64,000 bases of DNA from Rhizopus arrhizus (GCA_024220505.1 JAKZZE010000025.1:186001-250000), one strand, 5' to 3'; shown: positions 11,625 to 24,322, numbered from the stretch's first letter. Notes: generated from the letters alone by a model not told the origin. Translations and numbers: made by a program.

Positions 11625-13049
11625 ATGAAGCTAGACACTACAAACAAAGTGTCCTTTCTTTATTTTTTATTAACACTTGTTTTATTTTCACAGTTCACTG
11701 ATTATCCAACTCAACCTACCCATTTATCTTTATTCAATCAATCTACTCAGGAACCTGAATATAAACCACCCATTGATCCTAATGCCAAGTATATTACCTT
11801 TTTCACCCACAGTGGGTTTCAAAACCAACTCATTCAAGGTAATGGCTAAACATAAAACAACCAACCACAGCAATGACTAAATTTTTCGCCTAGTGGAAAA
11901 TGCTATTTTACTTGCTTGGTTTCTCAATCGCACTTTAATATTACCTAAAGCGATCTTGGGCGATTCTTTTGGTTGGAACAACTTTGATCGACTGAATGAA
12001 CGCCATAATTCACTTTACGCTAGATGTGAAAAGAACAAGAAGAGTTGTTTAAAGAGAAAATATGCAGTGACCTCATTTGATAAGCTGATTGATCTGAGCT
12101 GGGCCAAGCAACACGTTCAGATGATAGATAAAGATCGACCTGATTTTCAGTGGCTAGAAGATCAATTGGGTATAAAAATAGTGGATCACAATCAATCTTT
12201 TGGATCCTTTATCAGTGGCGATGTTTTGTTCTTCAAAGGTACACTCTATAACCCTACTATCAATAACATAGCCATACTCATGCTGCGGTAGATCAGACAC
12301 GTTACGATTGGCGATTTTTTGATAAGCCATCCAAATATCAGTTCCTGGGGAAGTACAAGGACGGCTTGAATATATCGACACTCAAAGAACGAAAAGAAAA
12401 ACTAATTTATTTTACGAGTCTGTTTGGAACAGGCAAATTCTCCATCAAGGATCCAGATCATCAACAGTTTTTCAACACACTTCAACAGACAATGATTTAT
12501 AAACATCCAGCGGTCTTGAGGATGTCAGAGATTGTGGTACATGCTTTGAATGTTGAATTTGTAGGCGTTCATCTAAGGTACATACGAAAATTTCACTTAT
12601 CTTTTGCTTATGGGCATGATAGAACAAGAGATGGTTTATTTGTAGAATCTGTGCCCGATAATATTCAGCAAATCAAAAAACACATTCCCTATCAACCTCT
12701 TCATCAGACACCTCACCTCTCGACCTGCGTTCAACTCGCCAGAGAAAATAAGACGACGCTTGTCTTTCTGGCAACTGATACCGTCAACCCTCGCAAGGAC
12801 CACCCAGAAGTTTGGAAACATGCCCCCTGTACATTTACCCTGCATGATATTCTCGATCATGATCATCCTTCATGGATCTATATGGATCAGTATCGTTCGC
12901 ATAAGGGTGAAAGTATGAGAAAATACCTTGTACCGTTGGTAGATGCTTTAGTGGCAAGTCAAGGGCGTTCATTTATTGGAACAAAGGGATCTACTTTCTC
13001 AGGTTATATTCGTAGATTGCATCAAAACCTTAGAGCAAAGCATGTATAG
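11625..13049 (+). CDS. GDP-fucose protein O-fucosyltransferase family protein
   Basis: Exons 11625..11838, 11894..12238, 12292..12577 and 12623..13049 give 423 residues; the last intron is 45 nt and leaves the frame open, so it is easily missed. Residues about 9-27 form a hydrophobic signal-anchor, suggesting a type II Golgi/ER membrane protein. The catalytic-domain start ITFFTHSGFQNQLIQVENAI, followed by LLAWFLNRTLILP, is the usual nucleotide-sugar binding opening of this fungal O-FucT-like group. Removing the 45-nt intron restores VGVHLRTRDGLF, the conserved HxR block. Near the C-terminus, FIGTKGSTFSGYIRR fits the final family motif. The substrate is not known; fungal members may not act on the animal targets. 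Not part of an operon. Confidence 0.82.
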
Positions 13050-13613
13050 AAGATTAAGAGATATATTTGTAGCAGGTTCTACAGTCTCTTGTTGTATTTA
13101 GTTGTATAAAAAAAGAAAGAGAAAAAGGAAAGCATCCTTTTTTAGTATATTTCTGTATTAATAAAAAAAAGATTGTCAATGTTGTTGATATAAAGAGTGT
13201 CTATAGTAGCCTTCAAGATTATAATAACAAATGAATCAATAGAGCTTACATCGTGTCTTTGGATATTTTATTTATAAAAATTTAAAGTGGCCACAATGGG
13301 CACGTGATATCTTCATCGTATCACTCAGACTGAATCAAATTATGTTAGACTAAAAACTCTTTGGAGACAAACGAAAAGAGCAAAGAGAAAGAAGAGGGGA
13401 TAAGTATGAGAAATTAAAGAACTGATTATAATTGTGGAAGCCAGTCGAGGAATCGTTACTCTGGGTTAAATGGCGCTGGAGGTATATTATCATGACATAG
13501 GAAGTCAAATTCATGAAGGATGGTGCATATAGTCGACCTGCGAAGGAATCAGGGAGTTACACTAGAATAGAGCCGAGTTCGACGGATAGGTAAAATGATA
13601 AAAAGGAACGACA
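13050..13613. other. Intergenic region
   Basis: No complete gene seen. GC content rises from about 13440, where the next relic may begin. Confidence 0.45.
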
Positions 13614-14409
13614 ATGGATCCAGATGAGTTGTTGGCATTTGAAGGTGCTAATGCATATTCAGACAATGGATAGAATGTGTTTTCGTTCGTCGCTGGTGAG
13701 GATACCTAGGAAAGGCTTAGGTTTTCCACTAGATAACCAGCCAAGACGCCAACGGATACAACGGCTGCGTTCGATATGGGTCATCGGTAACCAAAGGAAG
13801 GGATCGATACATAAAGATGAGCGACTGACAGAAAAGGGGTTGTGAATTGGGTTCAGAACGACTTTTACACATATTGTTGCGTAGAGGCTGGAGTTTAAGT
13901 TGCTTTAGTCGTTTTCTATCGAGAGTGTCATCAAGAGGTAGTCAATGTTATCAATGAATAGTTTCGGTGAGATTCTTCCGATAGGAATCCCACTTTCTCC
14001 AAAAGATAACAAAACAAGCTATTCCCTACAAGAAAAAAACAATTGCTTAAAGTGATGACTCTTTTTCTGGATCTATGAAAGGACAGTTGCTTGCTCCTAC
14101 CAGATGAATTACTGATGCTATTAAAATGATGTCAAAGGATACACAAGGGAAAACTGAATTCATCTATGTTGATGAGGTTTTTATCAGTTAAATGTGTAAT
14201 TGTTGTAAAACCAGAACGTTATAAATACTATTTTAGCCAGATCAAAACAAGAAGTACATGCTGTCCTTAAATATAACTCTTGTAGTATGGCTTGGAATCG
14301 TGATGTGATGGCTGCCAAAAACATACACTATATTTTTACATACATGTCACAGCTTAATAATGAAAGATCCTCTAGATACATGAATCCCCTTCTTCTGAGG
14401 ATTGTATGA
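13614..14409 (+). pseudogene. Second TnpB/Fanzor-like nuclease relic
   Basis: Heavily degraded. The best part is 14054-14409. One frame reads DDSFSGSMKGQLLAPTR, then KMMSKDTQGKTEFIYVDE and a MCNCCKTRTL piece resembling the first zinc-ribbon pair. After a frame change it reads KYNSCSMAWNRDVMAAKNI, matching the second ribbon pair (first Cys now Tyr) and RuvC-III (RDxxAAxN). These match TnpB-like RuvC-II, zinc ribbon and RuvC-III in the right order and spacing. Upstream, a frame with stops reads VFSFVAGEDT, which could be the RuvC-I segment, but this is weak. The sequence type differs from the relic at 7850-9455, so it is a separate lineage. No terminal repeats were found. Confidence 0.6.
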
Positions 14410-14793
14410 GAGCTTCATAACAGGTCCTCATTCCTTATCAAGTAGGTAAGTTTATAATATTTTTTTATGATAATCTTTTACTAACATTCATTTTATATAG
14501 TTATATATTTTGGTATCTCTCTTTTACTTTGACTACTTGTTCTATCTCAAACCACCTCAACTTTCTTCTATTAATTATCACCACAATTTCACTACTTTGT
14601 CTCCAAATTAATTTATCACTTTTTCCCAAATTATTTTTTATTTTCCCAAAAATTTGAAATATATAGTAAGCCTCAGGATTGGATAGATTTCCCATTTATA
14701 TTTGCTCTCAGATTCAATTTAAAAATGTCGTCATCAATTATTTTTTCCTGTTTTTTCTTTTCTTTCTAATTAAAAAAACATTTTATATTAAAG
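14410..14793. other. AT-rich upstream region of the RRM gene
   Basis: T-rich tracts on the plus strand precede the start codon at 14794, as expected for a promoter and leader. No specific element is called. Confidence 0.5.
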
Positions 14794-16550
14794 ATGGACG
14801 TCGATGTCGAAGCTATGCTTGATGCTCCCTATCAAGAAAAAAGGGTAAATAAACGGTTGATTGTTTGTTATGAACGCTAAATTCCATATAGGATGAAAAA
14901 CCTGTAGAACCAGAAAGAGATCGGTAAATTTCTAAAAAAATACAATGACCCATTTTCTTTAAACAAATACATAGCCACCGCCACAGTTCTCGTTCGTCTC
15001 GCCACTCTTCTCGTCACGATTCTCGCCATGATTCTCGTCACAGATACGATTATGACTCACGTTCACGTTCTCGTCACCGTTCACGCTACTCTCGATCACC
15101 TCGACGACGTTATTCACGATCACCACGCAGACGTTCACCTCGAAGACGTTCACCTTCACGTGAATATCGAAGAAAACGTAGCAGAACACCTGAAAGACAC
15201 ACAAACAGACGAGGCGGACGATCTCCTTCTCCTCCTGTTCCCGAAGAGGATCGAGATAGAAGAACGGTTTTTGTGACCCAGTTGGCTGCTCGTCTTACTA
15301 CACGTGAGTTTGACGCTTTCTTTTCTCAAGCAGGTCGTGTACGTGAAGCAAAGATTATTACAGATAGAAATTCAAGAAAGTCTAAAGGGTATGAACAAGG
15401 AAAATGTTGAGTATTTGTCGAGACTGATGTGTAATAGATGTGGATATGTTGAGTTTTATGATGAGACATCAGTTCAAAATGCATTAGCATTATCAGGTCA
15501 AAAACTTTTAGGTATTCCAGTACTTGTTCAATTATCTGAAGCAGAAAAAAATAGATTAGCTATGGCCGCTCAAAGAAATGCGTAAGCATAAGAAACCCTT
15601 TTTTTATTTTTAATAACTTTTTGTATAGAATGGGAGTTACAACTGAACCTTTATACCAAAGATTATACATTGGCTCACTTCATTTTAGTTTAACAGAGAA
15701 TGATGTTCGACAGATATTTGAACCTTTTGGTCCGTTGGATTTCGTCAACCTTCACAAAGGTAACAAGTGCATTTTTTTTTGTTTTGTTGCTTATGTGTGT
15801 ATTAATAGATCCTGAAACGGGACGTTCAAAAGGATTCGGGTTTATTCAGTATAAAAATGCAAATGATGCTAAACAAGCTTTAGAGAAAATGAATGGTTTC
15901 GAGTTAGCCGGTAGAAATGTAGGTTTTTTATTCAAAGAGCAGGGGCTTTTTATTGACGGCATTGCTAGTTAAAAGTAGGTCTTGTTTCTGAAAAATCTGG
16001 AACAACAATGTCTACATTTGGGCTTGATGATGAAGAAACTGAAGGATTAGCATTAAACTCACTTTCTCGAGCAGAGTTGATGGCTAAGTTAGCGGCAAGA
16101 GATCCTCAGAACTCACCACCCTCTAGACATGCACCTGCTCCTGTGTAAGCTAAAAGTGTATTATATGTATGTTGTCTTCTAAATTCGCTTTTAGACTTAA
16201 ACCTAATATTCCTACTGCTTCCACACGATATGTTATGTTAAACAACATGTTTAATCCTAATGAGTGAGCATAATAACTGTTATATAGCATCATTTTCTAA
16301 CTTGCATAATAGAGAAACGGATCCAGATTGGGTAAGCGATCTTGAAGCTGATATAAAGATAGAATGTGAAAAATATGGTCGTGTAGAACATATTAAAGTC
16401 AATAGTGATTCTATGGGAGAAGTCTTTCTCAAGTTTGATCGAGTTGGATCAGCAGAAAAAGCGATTTCTGCTTTGAATGGAAGATGGTTTGGTGGTAAAC
16501 AGATTACAGCTGCTTGTATTTCGGATGCTATCTATAATGCAAACATCTAA
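14794..16550 (+). CDS. RBM39/CAPER-alpha (S. pombe Rsd1-like) splicing factor
   Basis: Nine exons: 14794..14844, 14892..14923, 14975..15388, 15438..15581, 15629..15759, 15809..15918, 15969..16144, 16195..16263 and 16313..16550, giving 454 residues. The layout is an Arg/Ser/His-rich N-terminus (about residues 28-105), RRM1 starting [20 protein letters not shown]2 starting [17 protein letters not shown] with [11 protein letters not shown] as RNP1, the linker peptide [15 protein letters not shown], and a C-terminal RRM of the UHM type with RWFGGK (RxF motif). This is the RBM39 architecture; such proteins bind 3' splice-site factors in the nucleus through the UHM. Splice joins are supported by restoration of conserved blocks, for example SKGCGYVEF and [11 protein letters not shown]. 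Intact and probably essential. Confidence 0.93.
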
Positions 16551-17095
16551 GGAAAGAAATATAAAAAAAAGCACATATAATATACTTATGTTATTTTTAC
16601 TCTTTTCTCTATTTTCTCTTAGAAGAAATTTTCATTAGAGAATGGGCTACGTATTCATATAATTTTTTTTTATACTTTTTTTTGCTTATACTTACATTTA
16701 TATCAAACCTATAGGCTTTTGTGTCTTTTTATTTGCTAATAATAAAAAGAAGGTTTATATGAATACAGTGAGTAATATATGTTTATTCTTTTTGTTATTA
16801 TAGGTCAGCTGCATAAAAAGGAGGGAAAAAAGAGAGGGAGGAAGTGGTTGACACTTTTAAAGCAAAAACTTGGTTTTACATGTAAAAAGATGTTTGCAGT
16901 TATATTAAAGGAGATATAAAACATTTAATTTAATCCACGAGGGGGTGTGTAGAGTTGTTTTCTATTGTGCCCCCTCCTATAAAAATGGATTAGGCTTACT
17001 TTTTAAACAAGAAGTTGAAACCTAAAGCTTTTTTTTTTTTCTTTTTCTTTTGTAAATATACTACGGCCTGTCCGTTCCTTATATAAACCAAGAAT
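16551..17095. other. Intergenic region
   Basis: Contains the 3' end of the RRM gene and the promoter of the C2H2 gene. No other feature seen. Confidence 0.5.
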
Positions 17096-17634
17096 ATGCT
17101 TTCATTAAATCCTAACATGAATTATCAAAAAGATATCATGTTATTACCCAACGACTTTATATTATTTGAACAATTTATGTTATCACAGGAGATATCTTGT
17201 AATAACAATAAGCCAATCAATCAAGTATCATATTCATTTGTAAACCAAGGTAAACATATTGACCGTTGTTATCATTTCTAATAAATTTTGATAGATATCA
17301 TCACACCACCTCCTACCGTAGTTGCATCTGATGCTTCACTCACAAGAATACCTCATCCTTGTTTTTTTCAGCCTTATGATCGTAACAAAAGAAAATCGGA
17401 TAGCAAACGATATGCGTGTCACTTGTGTCATAAGCGATTTACCAGACCAAGTTCACTCACCACGCATATCTACAGTCACACAGGCGAGGTAAGTTTGTCG
17501 GGTGATGATAAACGTAAACTGATGTGAGATTATAGAAACCTTTTAAATGTCCAGTCACTGAATGTGGTCGTCAATTTTCCGTGGTCAGTAACCTTCGAAG
17601 ACACGCAAAAATTCATAATCAAAGATCCCCTTGA
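17096..17634 (+). CDS. Two-finger C2H2 zinc-finger protein
   Basis: Exons 17096..17249, 17295..17488 and 17536..17634 give 148 residues. The second intron splits the linker of the fingers; joining restores HTGEKPFKCP. Finger 1 is CHLCHKRFTRPSSLTTHIYSH and is of the C-x2-C-x12-H-x3-H type. Finger 2 is C-x4-C-x12-H-x3-H. The canonical TGEKP linker points to a DNA-binding transcription factor. The N-terminal 90 residues are Asn-rich without a recognisable domain. The protein ends a few residues after finger 2, as in many small zygomycete regulators. Targets are unknown. Confidence 0.88.
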
Positions 17635-17689
17635 TTTTTGTGTGTAACAAATACTGCTTTTTCATGTCATAAATTAGTGCTTTCTTTTT

Positions 17690-19079
17690 TTTTTCGAATA
17701 AAAATAGATTACAAGGTTTTGAATTAATATTGGGACGCACTTTTTTTTTGAAACGATAATTTCTTTAGCGAGACGAAACAGAAAACACAACGATCGAGCT
17801 TCAGAAAGCATCTTTATGGATCGGAAGCGAACCCAATCAGCAGAGGAAAAAACAGTACTAAAATTATCTGGATCCAAGGCATCAATTTGATTTTGCCGAA
17901 ATACTTTAGGGTAACGAGGTGAGTCCGGTCGTAGCAAAGGTCGGATGCGATGCAGTGAGGTATCATAAGTAAAAAAAAAAAAAAAAAAGTCGAACTTGCA
18001 GTTTCAAACGCTGATGTTTATGTAACCAATGATCATCAGGAATATGTGAGAAAAGAGACAACAATGGTAAACACAGTAATGTAGCAGGAGTGCGTCAGAC
18101 TATATCAAATCCTTGGGGTAAAAAGGAATCCATAGCCATATATAGTGTAGACATGAATGAACCAGGAGAGATGAAGGATATGGAACGAAGAAATGGAAAA
18201 AACAAACCAAGTATCAGCACCTGAAGAGTGAAATTGTCGAACGAAATCCTTCAAGTAGGATTGACTACAAGTATTAGGATCATCATCTAAAAATAAAAAC
18301 CGTAACTATCGAATTTGTAGGCAGTAATGTTGAGCTACCGGGTCTATCAAACCAAGATCTCCTGAAGTAATAGGTTGACACAACAGAGTATAACGGAAAC
18401 CAGGTTTGATACCTTTAGTGATAAACTGGTACAACACCAATCAAATCTGTCGAAATAATTGTTTGGCGAGTGAAACGATTCTTAAAGAATACCACAATTT
18501 GGATAATATCAACAAGTTATCCAAGGTCACACGCCCACAAAGAGATAGATGGCGTTGAGAATATATACCACATTGAGTCTTTATGATTTACAATAGCTGG
18601 TTTTCTATATATTTTCATTGAGCTACAGATTGAATGACAGGAAATCCAAGGTATTGTAACGGTTGTGTCTTAGAGTGATCATGTCATTGAGATATCTGAT
18701 ATTGGGTCAAGAGTTGCTGCCAATGGGGAGAGGTACGTCCATTCAAGAAGACTACTTCAATCTTCGAAAGATTAACTTTGGCACTGGATACTTGACCATA
18801 TGCATCCAACTAATGTTGTAGGAGGGTGGTCATATCCAAATCTGCAATGGACCCTGGCATAGATTCTTCAGGTACTATATCCTTATCCGAGGTGATCGAT
18901 TGTTCCATTAGAGGATGTGTCTCAACTAGTTCCACAGAAGTAGAAGGACTATAGATAGCCACAGGTTGTTTACGAGCTTTTTTGGAGTGTTTATCGCGGG
19001 AACACTCAGTAGCAAGATGATCCATAACACCACAGGTCCAACATGCGTGCTTAATTCTACGCTTTGAACAATCGGCCAC
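17690..19079 (-). mobile_element. LINE retrotransposon relic, internally deleted
   Basis: Reading the minus strand from 19079, the frame shows a CCHC zinc knuckle (CWTCGVMDHLATEC), typical of LINE ORF1/gag. About 60 codons later it passes directly into the C-terminal portion of a LINE reverse transcriptase: LDAYGQVSSAKVNLSKIEVV, then PLQYLGFPV, QRHLSLCGRVTLDNLLILSK, LWYSLRIVSLAKQLFRQ, and LLCQPITSGDLGLIDP. The endonuclease and the RT catalytic core are absent, so ORF1 and the end of ORF2 were joined by a deletion. Several stops occur. T-rich sequence at the low-coordinate end fits a 3' end. Confidence 0.75.
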
Positions 19080-19130
19080 TAGATGAATATACTACCTCCG
19101 ATGAGGAAATGACAGAGAGAGAGAGAAGAA

Positions 19131-20344
19131 ATGCAGGACGTAGATTATGGTCATGCTCAGTATACTGTAATGAATGTTGCCACAAAAGATAGCATGACCG
19201 ATGATAGATTAGAAGAAATAGAAGACAACCTCGCTAATTTGATACTAGAGGAGGAGGACTTTCAACTAGTCCAAATGAAGTACAAAAGCTACTCTCATGC
19301 GCAAATTGCTGGTTTCATCCACAGTTTGCAGGAAGAAGGTTGCACCATATCTGAAGCTGCAAAGAAGGCAATTATTTCTCGTAGCACAGCCTACAGAACG
19401 TGGAATGAATTTAACAAGAGTGGTAGTAGAGAGCTTCCTGGATTTCAAAAAAAAAGGAAATCGTGGATGGCCTCCTATCTTGAGAGAAGAGCATACCCAG
19501 TTCTTGGTCAACTACATTGATTTGAATGCTGCGTCAACTGTAGATCTAGCCTATGACGAACTATTTAAAGCTTTCCCAAGCTTAAAAATCTCGGTGAATG
19601 CGGTTTATAAGCAAATGAGAACGAAATGTAACTTATATTTGAAGAGAGCTGAGATTCTTCGTGAGGAACGCGATTTGGATACAACAATTCGAAAAAGAAA
19701 GTTGTATTGAGAAATGCAAAGAGAATAATGACAACTATCAGAAAAACAGTATCTTTATAGATGAGGCAGGTTTTCATTTGCATATCATGCGAAACCGTGC
19801 TTAGGCCCTTAAAAACCAACCTGCCAAGGTTTAGGTCCCAACTCAAAAAGGAACCAATATACTATCATGGGATATATTAGTAATGTCGGTATTATTGACG
19901 TATCTAAGAGAAATCTTGGAGTATAAAAAAAAAGAAAAAGTTCCTGGAACATCAAAGACTGTAAGAGCAGGAAAAGGAACCAATACAGATCATATTCTTA
20001 TCTTTTTGAAAAATATGCTGGATGTAAAGAAGGGATGAAAAGATATTATGTTGTGATGGACAATGTAAGGATTCATGACAATAGCTGAATACCTGCTTAT
20101 ATTGAAGCAAGAGGATACAAACCTTGGTTTTTGCCCCTTTATTCGCCATTTCCTAATCCTATTGGGTGAGTTTTGGTCAAAGGTAAAACAACATATCAAA
20201 AGGCATCCTCTGGACTCTCATGATACCTTGACTCCTCGAATAGTGGCTGCTTGTCAAACCGTCTCTCGTAAAAATTGTATCGGGTGGATAAGGCATGCAG
20301 AGCCCTTCTGGGATAGATGCTCAAACAAAGAACGATATCTTTAA
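19131..20344 (+). pseudogene. IS630/Tc1-like DDE transposase relic 1
   Basis: The N-terminal HTH part (19131-19460) reads AQIAGFIHSLQEEGCTISEA and shifts frame at the poly-A near 19450. The middle part (HTQFLVNYIDLNAASTVDLA) runs to 19710. DDE pieces follow: IFIDEAGFHLHIMRNRA (first Asp), YYVVMDNVRIHDN (second Asp), FLPLYSPFPNPIG and FWSKVKQHIKRHPLD (third acidic position shifted out of frame). At least three frameshifts and several stops. No terminal repeats were found; it sits directly beside the LINE relic, possibly nested. Confidence 0.8.
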
Positions 20345-20530
20345 ATAAAAATCTGTCTCAACCTTTTTTTTTGTCCCAGCTATGAAATATTTAGTTTCAT
20401 TATACTTTTAAAAGAGTTTTATTGGCTAACTTTTTCGTCTCAATGATTTCTACAGTTTGTCTACTTAATTCAAAATCGCCTCACTAAAAAATTTATCATT
20501 CAAAACCCAGTACTGCTCTTTTTTCACAGC

Positions 20531-21038
20531 ATGTTTTCATTTTTTCACAGACAGTTTCTTTCTGCCAATAAAAGATATTTAACGACTGCAACAACACAAA
20601 CGAGCAGATATCAAAAATATATTCAACAGTTTAAAAATAAGCCTGGTTCTTACTTGACATCATTTGCCATTCTTCATGAATTAACTGCTGTTGCACCATT
20701 CCCTGTTATTTATTATGCTTTAGAAGCTTCGTCAGTCAAGATACCCTTTTCAGATAGCTTTGTGGAAGAAGGAAATAAGTTTGTGAATAAGGTCCGAATT
20801 CATTATGGATATGAACCATTGGAAGCTGATAATCAAACCATGATCCATTTGGTCACCACTTACTGTATTGTCAAAGTAAGCATCATTTTATTCACTTTTT
20901 TTTTTTTTTTTTTTTTTTGATTTATTGTTGTAGGCATTGTTACCAGTTCGTCTAGCAGCTTCTGCAGCCATGACACCCACTTTTGCAGAAAAACTGATAT
21001 CTCCTTCAATTCAGTGGATAAGAAGACTGAAGAAATAA
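20531..21038 (+). CDS. Small mitochondrial-type membrane protein (Mrx11/DUF1279-like)
   Basis: Exons 20531..20875 and 20934..21038 (intron with a long T-run before the acceptor) give 149 residues. The first about 30 residues are rich in Ser, Thr, Arg and Phe with no acids, a plausible mitochondrial presequence. The core starts KNKPGSYLTSFAILHELTAV and continues through a hydrophobic stretch; a second hydrophobic segment ends in VKALLPVRLAASAAMTP. This matches my memory of the fungal family containing yeast YPL041C/Mrx11 (related to FAM210/DUF1279), proteins of the mitochondrial membrane with poorly known function. Assignment is by recollection of the motif, not by search. Confidence 0.6.
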
Positions 21039-22596
21039 AAATGTGATTTTATTAACATGGGCTGCAATCTTGTTTGTTTTTCTGTCACGACCAACGATAA
21101 ATTTCAAGAAACCATCCTAATCCAAGGTGAGCTTATTGTCAGCGTCTTTACATGCTTGCTTTTTGAAACACAATTCATATGTCTTTACAGTTATCAATAA
21201 GACATTGCATGCAAGTTTTATAGATGGAATGATGATGTGTTTGATAAGGATATGAATGCAATCCATGTAAATGTGATCTTTTGCTTTTTCAAAGGTGCAT
21301 TTTAGAAGGATACATGTTAACCTATTTTCGAAGGTCATAACATACATAGTCCTTATTTTAAAATTGTATTTTTGCAAAATGTCGCAAGAGGAAACAAGTC
21401 AGTGCAGATGTCATGATGGTCTTTTATAACTGAAAATGGCTTTACCCTGCCTTACGAGCTGAAAACATACAAACATTGTTTTTATGAACTTCAGCTATTG
21501 AAAGAAAACACAGACCAAGCTTACTTTTGGTTATCGTAATTGTCTGCTTTAGTGTATGAGGGAAGCTGCAGGTCTATAAAGGAGTTACCGAGACGTATTT
21601 TTTGATAGCATATGCTGACCAACTGACTCTATCATTGCTAAATTAAATAAAAAGAGCAATGAACCGTAAAATGAGAAATGCTTTCAATTTTGATCGCCCT
21701 ATACGGATTGAGTCTATACTACTAATCTCTTTACGTATTTTTTAGAATATACGCGAACCTGTTAAAATAGCGGTAGTTTCCTGTTATAGCAAGTCAGATT
21801 ATAGCTTGAAACATTGTTTTGTCAGTGAGATGCATGTGGAAGAATTTCTTTTTGAGCATGTTTCCAAGCATAGTGCCTTTAGCCCACGGTATTGGGGCCA
21901 TGTCAAAGGGTTAGCTATCAGTAGAATAAGCTAAAGTACATTTTTCTTTTGTACAATATGTGTATTAAAAAAATCAATGGCTTGAAAAAACAAGCTGAGA
22001 AGCTGCTAATAAAATTTGATGCTTCTGCTTTCTTTGAAAAGCATTGCAATCTATATGCTCCCCTTTTTTTTATGAAGCTCCCAAGCCTACGCATAAATAT
22101 GAATTGTTAATTTATTAAAAGAGGATTGTTACGGATGTAGTACTTCAGAGCTTCCATCTATAAACAACTTTTTATACACCTGCATACATGTAAGAATAAA
22201 CTTTCGGAAATCGAAAGAAGCAGGCTATTTCATTAGTAAATATAGGTGCTTGTATTGATTAATCGAATATGGAAAAGAATGTTAAGAGTGACATGCCAGC
22301 TGTCCCCTCTCCTTTTTAGTTTTAAGCAAAATTGATCAATAAAATTTGACGTAAATAGATAAGGTTCTGCATATTAAGTCTTTATATGAGAAATGTCGAT
22401 AATATCAAGTGTTCTTGATCGATTAGTCTTACTGATACCTACTATTCCCATCAAAAGATACTAACCTGCTGTTAATAGGTGTAAAAGATGCAGTGGTACT
22501 CTTGTTTTATATTTTCAATGAGTGATTGACCTAAAAAGCTATTAAATTAATCCCTCTCTCTTTTTTTTACAATAAATTTTCTTCTTTTTTGAAGGG
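21039..22596. other. AT-rich intergenic region
   Basis: No gene recognised. A minus-strand open frame at 21117-21377 has no recognisable motif. Confidence 0.5.
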
Positions 22597-23538
22597 TATA
22601 ATTATCGCAGCAGCTTGAGACACTGCCTATGCCTTGTGGCAGAAGAGATTTTTCTTTCTTGATGGCAGATAATTATAAAAATTCTCTCAATGTATAGCTT
22701 GTAGATAAAGGCATTTTTGAGAAAGGATGTTACTTTAGATCTCCTCGCTGTAACTTTCTATTAATGTACTGAATTTATCCCTCATTTCTTGATCTATTCT
22801 AATGCTGGTAATGACTAGAAAATCGATGGTAGGCATTCTTATCGCCAATTACCCTGAATTGACTTAGATAACAGTAGTAGCAAGATTTCTATGTCAATTA
22901 GTACATAGCAAAATTGATAAAGGATAGCTCTAGACTCTTCTTTTGTAATGAGTATGTAATGCTGTCAATCATTTATATATTTCTATGATGAGCATATGCA
23001 ATTTTTACTGTCCATCAATCAAAAGTGTATCTGAAGATATGTTTAACAATGTTACATTTTATGTCAAAATATAATGCACGATCTACATTTAAGATTTTAA
23101 ATACATGACTATCCATCTCTTGATCGCTTTCATCCTTCAACACTCTACTAAAAGTCTCCTTGCTGATAATTCAATGCAGGTTGTCGATATTTGATTTCTA
23201 TAGATTCTGTTAGTATAGAGACTTTCATCCTTTAATGTATTTCTTTGTATAGATACAAAAAGTGTCATAATTGCCAATGATTTGATCAATATTGATTTGT
23301 TTTAGCAGTCAGTACCTTATGATCTGAATCTTTTTGCTTATAGCATTCTACTGTAAGTTTATTGGAAATGACATCAGAAAGTGCCCTCCATCGAGTTGAA
23401 GCGGACTAGTAATACAATGTTGAACTTAACATGAGCCAATCTTGATAAAATTATGTAACTTATTTCAATTTTCAATCGAAATGGATATTGCACTCTGTTC
23501 ATATAATACAATAAATTAAAATATGGGATATTTTTCTT

Positions 23539-24018
23539 CTAAATCTTGTAATCGCTGTGAATAGCAACTGCACCAAGTGTAAGGTCTTCATAAACTTTGC
23601 CCACTGTCTTGAATCCAGCATCACAGATAATTTGTGCAATTGTTTCTTGAGCAGAAAAATTACAAAATACTTTCTACAAGGCATTAGTATGAGTCATGAT
23701 TATCATCGATGATTTGATCTAAAGTAGGGATGATATCAAATGAACAAATATCGCAAACTTTACAAACAGTAAATCATAAAGATTTGATTTTTAGTGATAT
23801 TGTATATTTACTTTCCAATCAATGGGTTATTTACCTTGCTAAGCCCAAGGCACATGAAACAACCTCTCTTCTCTAACATTATGTATGTTTATTTGACGGT
23901 CTTACCCATATGAATGCCAGTACGGATACCAAAGGTGATCGTATAGGCATCAACCGATTCACTAGGAATATTCGACAGATTTTCTGCATTTTGTACCAAG
24001 AAACTTGCTTGGTTGGCT
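23539..24018 (-). pseudogene. COQ5 (ubiquinone C-methyltransferase) gene fragment, copy B
   Basis: Two exon remnants on the minus strand. The first (about 24018-23906) reads LVQNAENLSNIPSESVDAYT then ITFGIRTGIHMG and is followed by a GTAAG donor; this is the SAM-binding methyltransferase segment typical of COQ5. The last exon (23667-23539) reads ETIAQIICDAGFKTVGKVYE and DLTLGAVAIHSDYKI then stop, the COQ5 C-terminus. Just before it VESI is separated by a frameshift and stop. The 5' part of the gene and the exons between are absent, so it cannot encode the enzyme. Confidence 0.8.
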
Positions 24019-24322
24019 GCAGCAGAATGAAGAAAAAGCTTAAGTACAAGTCTACTTGCCAAACTAATCTCTAAAATACTTTAATCATTATTTCTCTGCA
24101 AAAAAGAGAAAAATACGATACGATAAATCATTGAACATGACTCGATTTCTTTTTATAATTCATATGGTTCAACAAAGAAAGCAGGTTCGACTGCATGCTA
24201 TAATAAAGAAAAAAAATTGTGTTTTGTATTTTATTAACATTCTCTCTTGACGACATATTAAGTCTATCAACAAGGATAAGGAAAAGAGCCTCAATTTCAT
24301 AAATCATAGGAAGGTGACTATC

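Noticed and set aside
15028..15276. Open frames on both strands rich in His/Asp/Val over the RS region
   Set aside because: Shadow frames of the Arg/Ser/His repeats of the RBM39-type gene.
23499..23684. Conserved minus-strand 61-codon frame starting MPCRKYF, identical in copies B and C
   Set aside because: It overlaps the COQ5 last-exon remnant in another frame. Its conservation is explained by the recent duplication.
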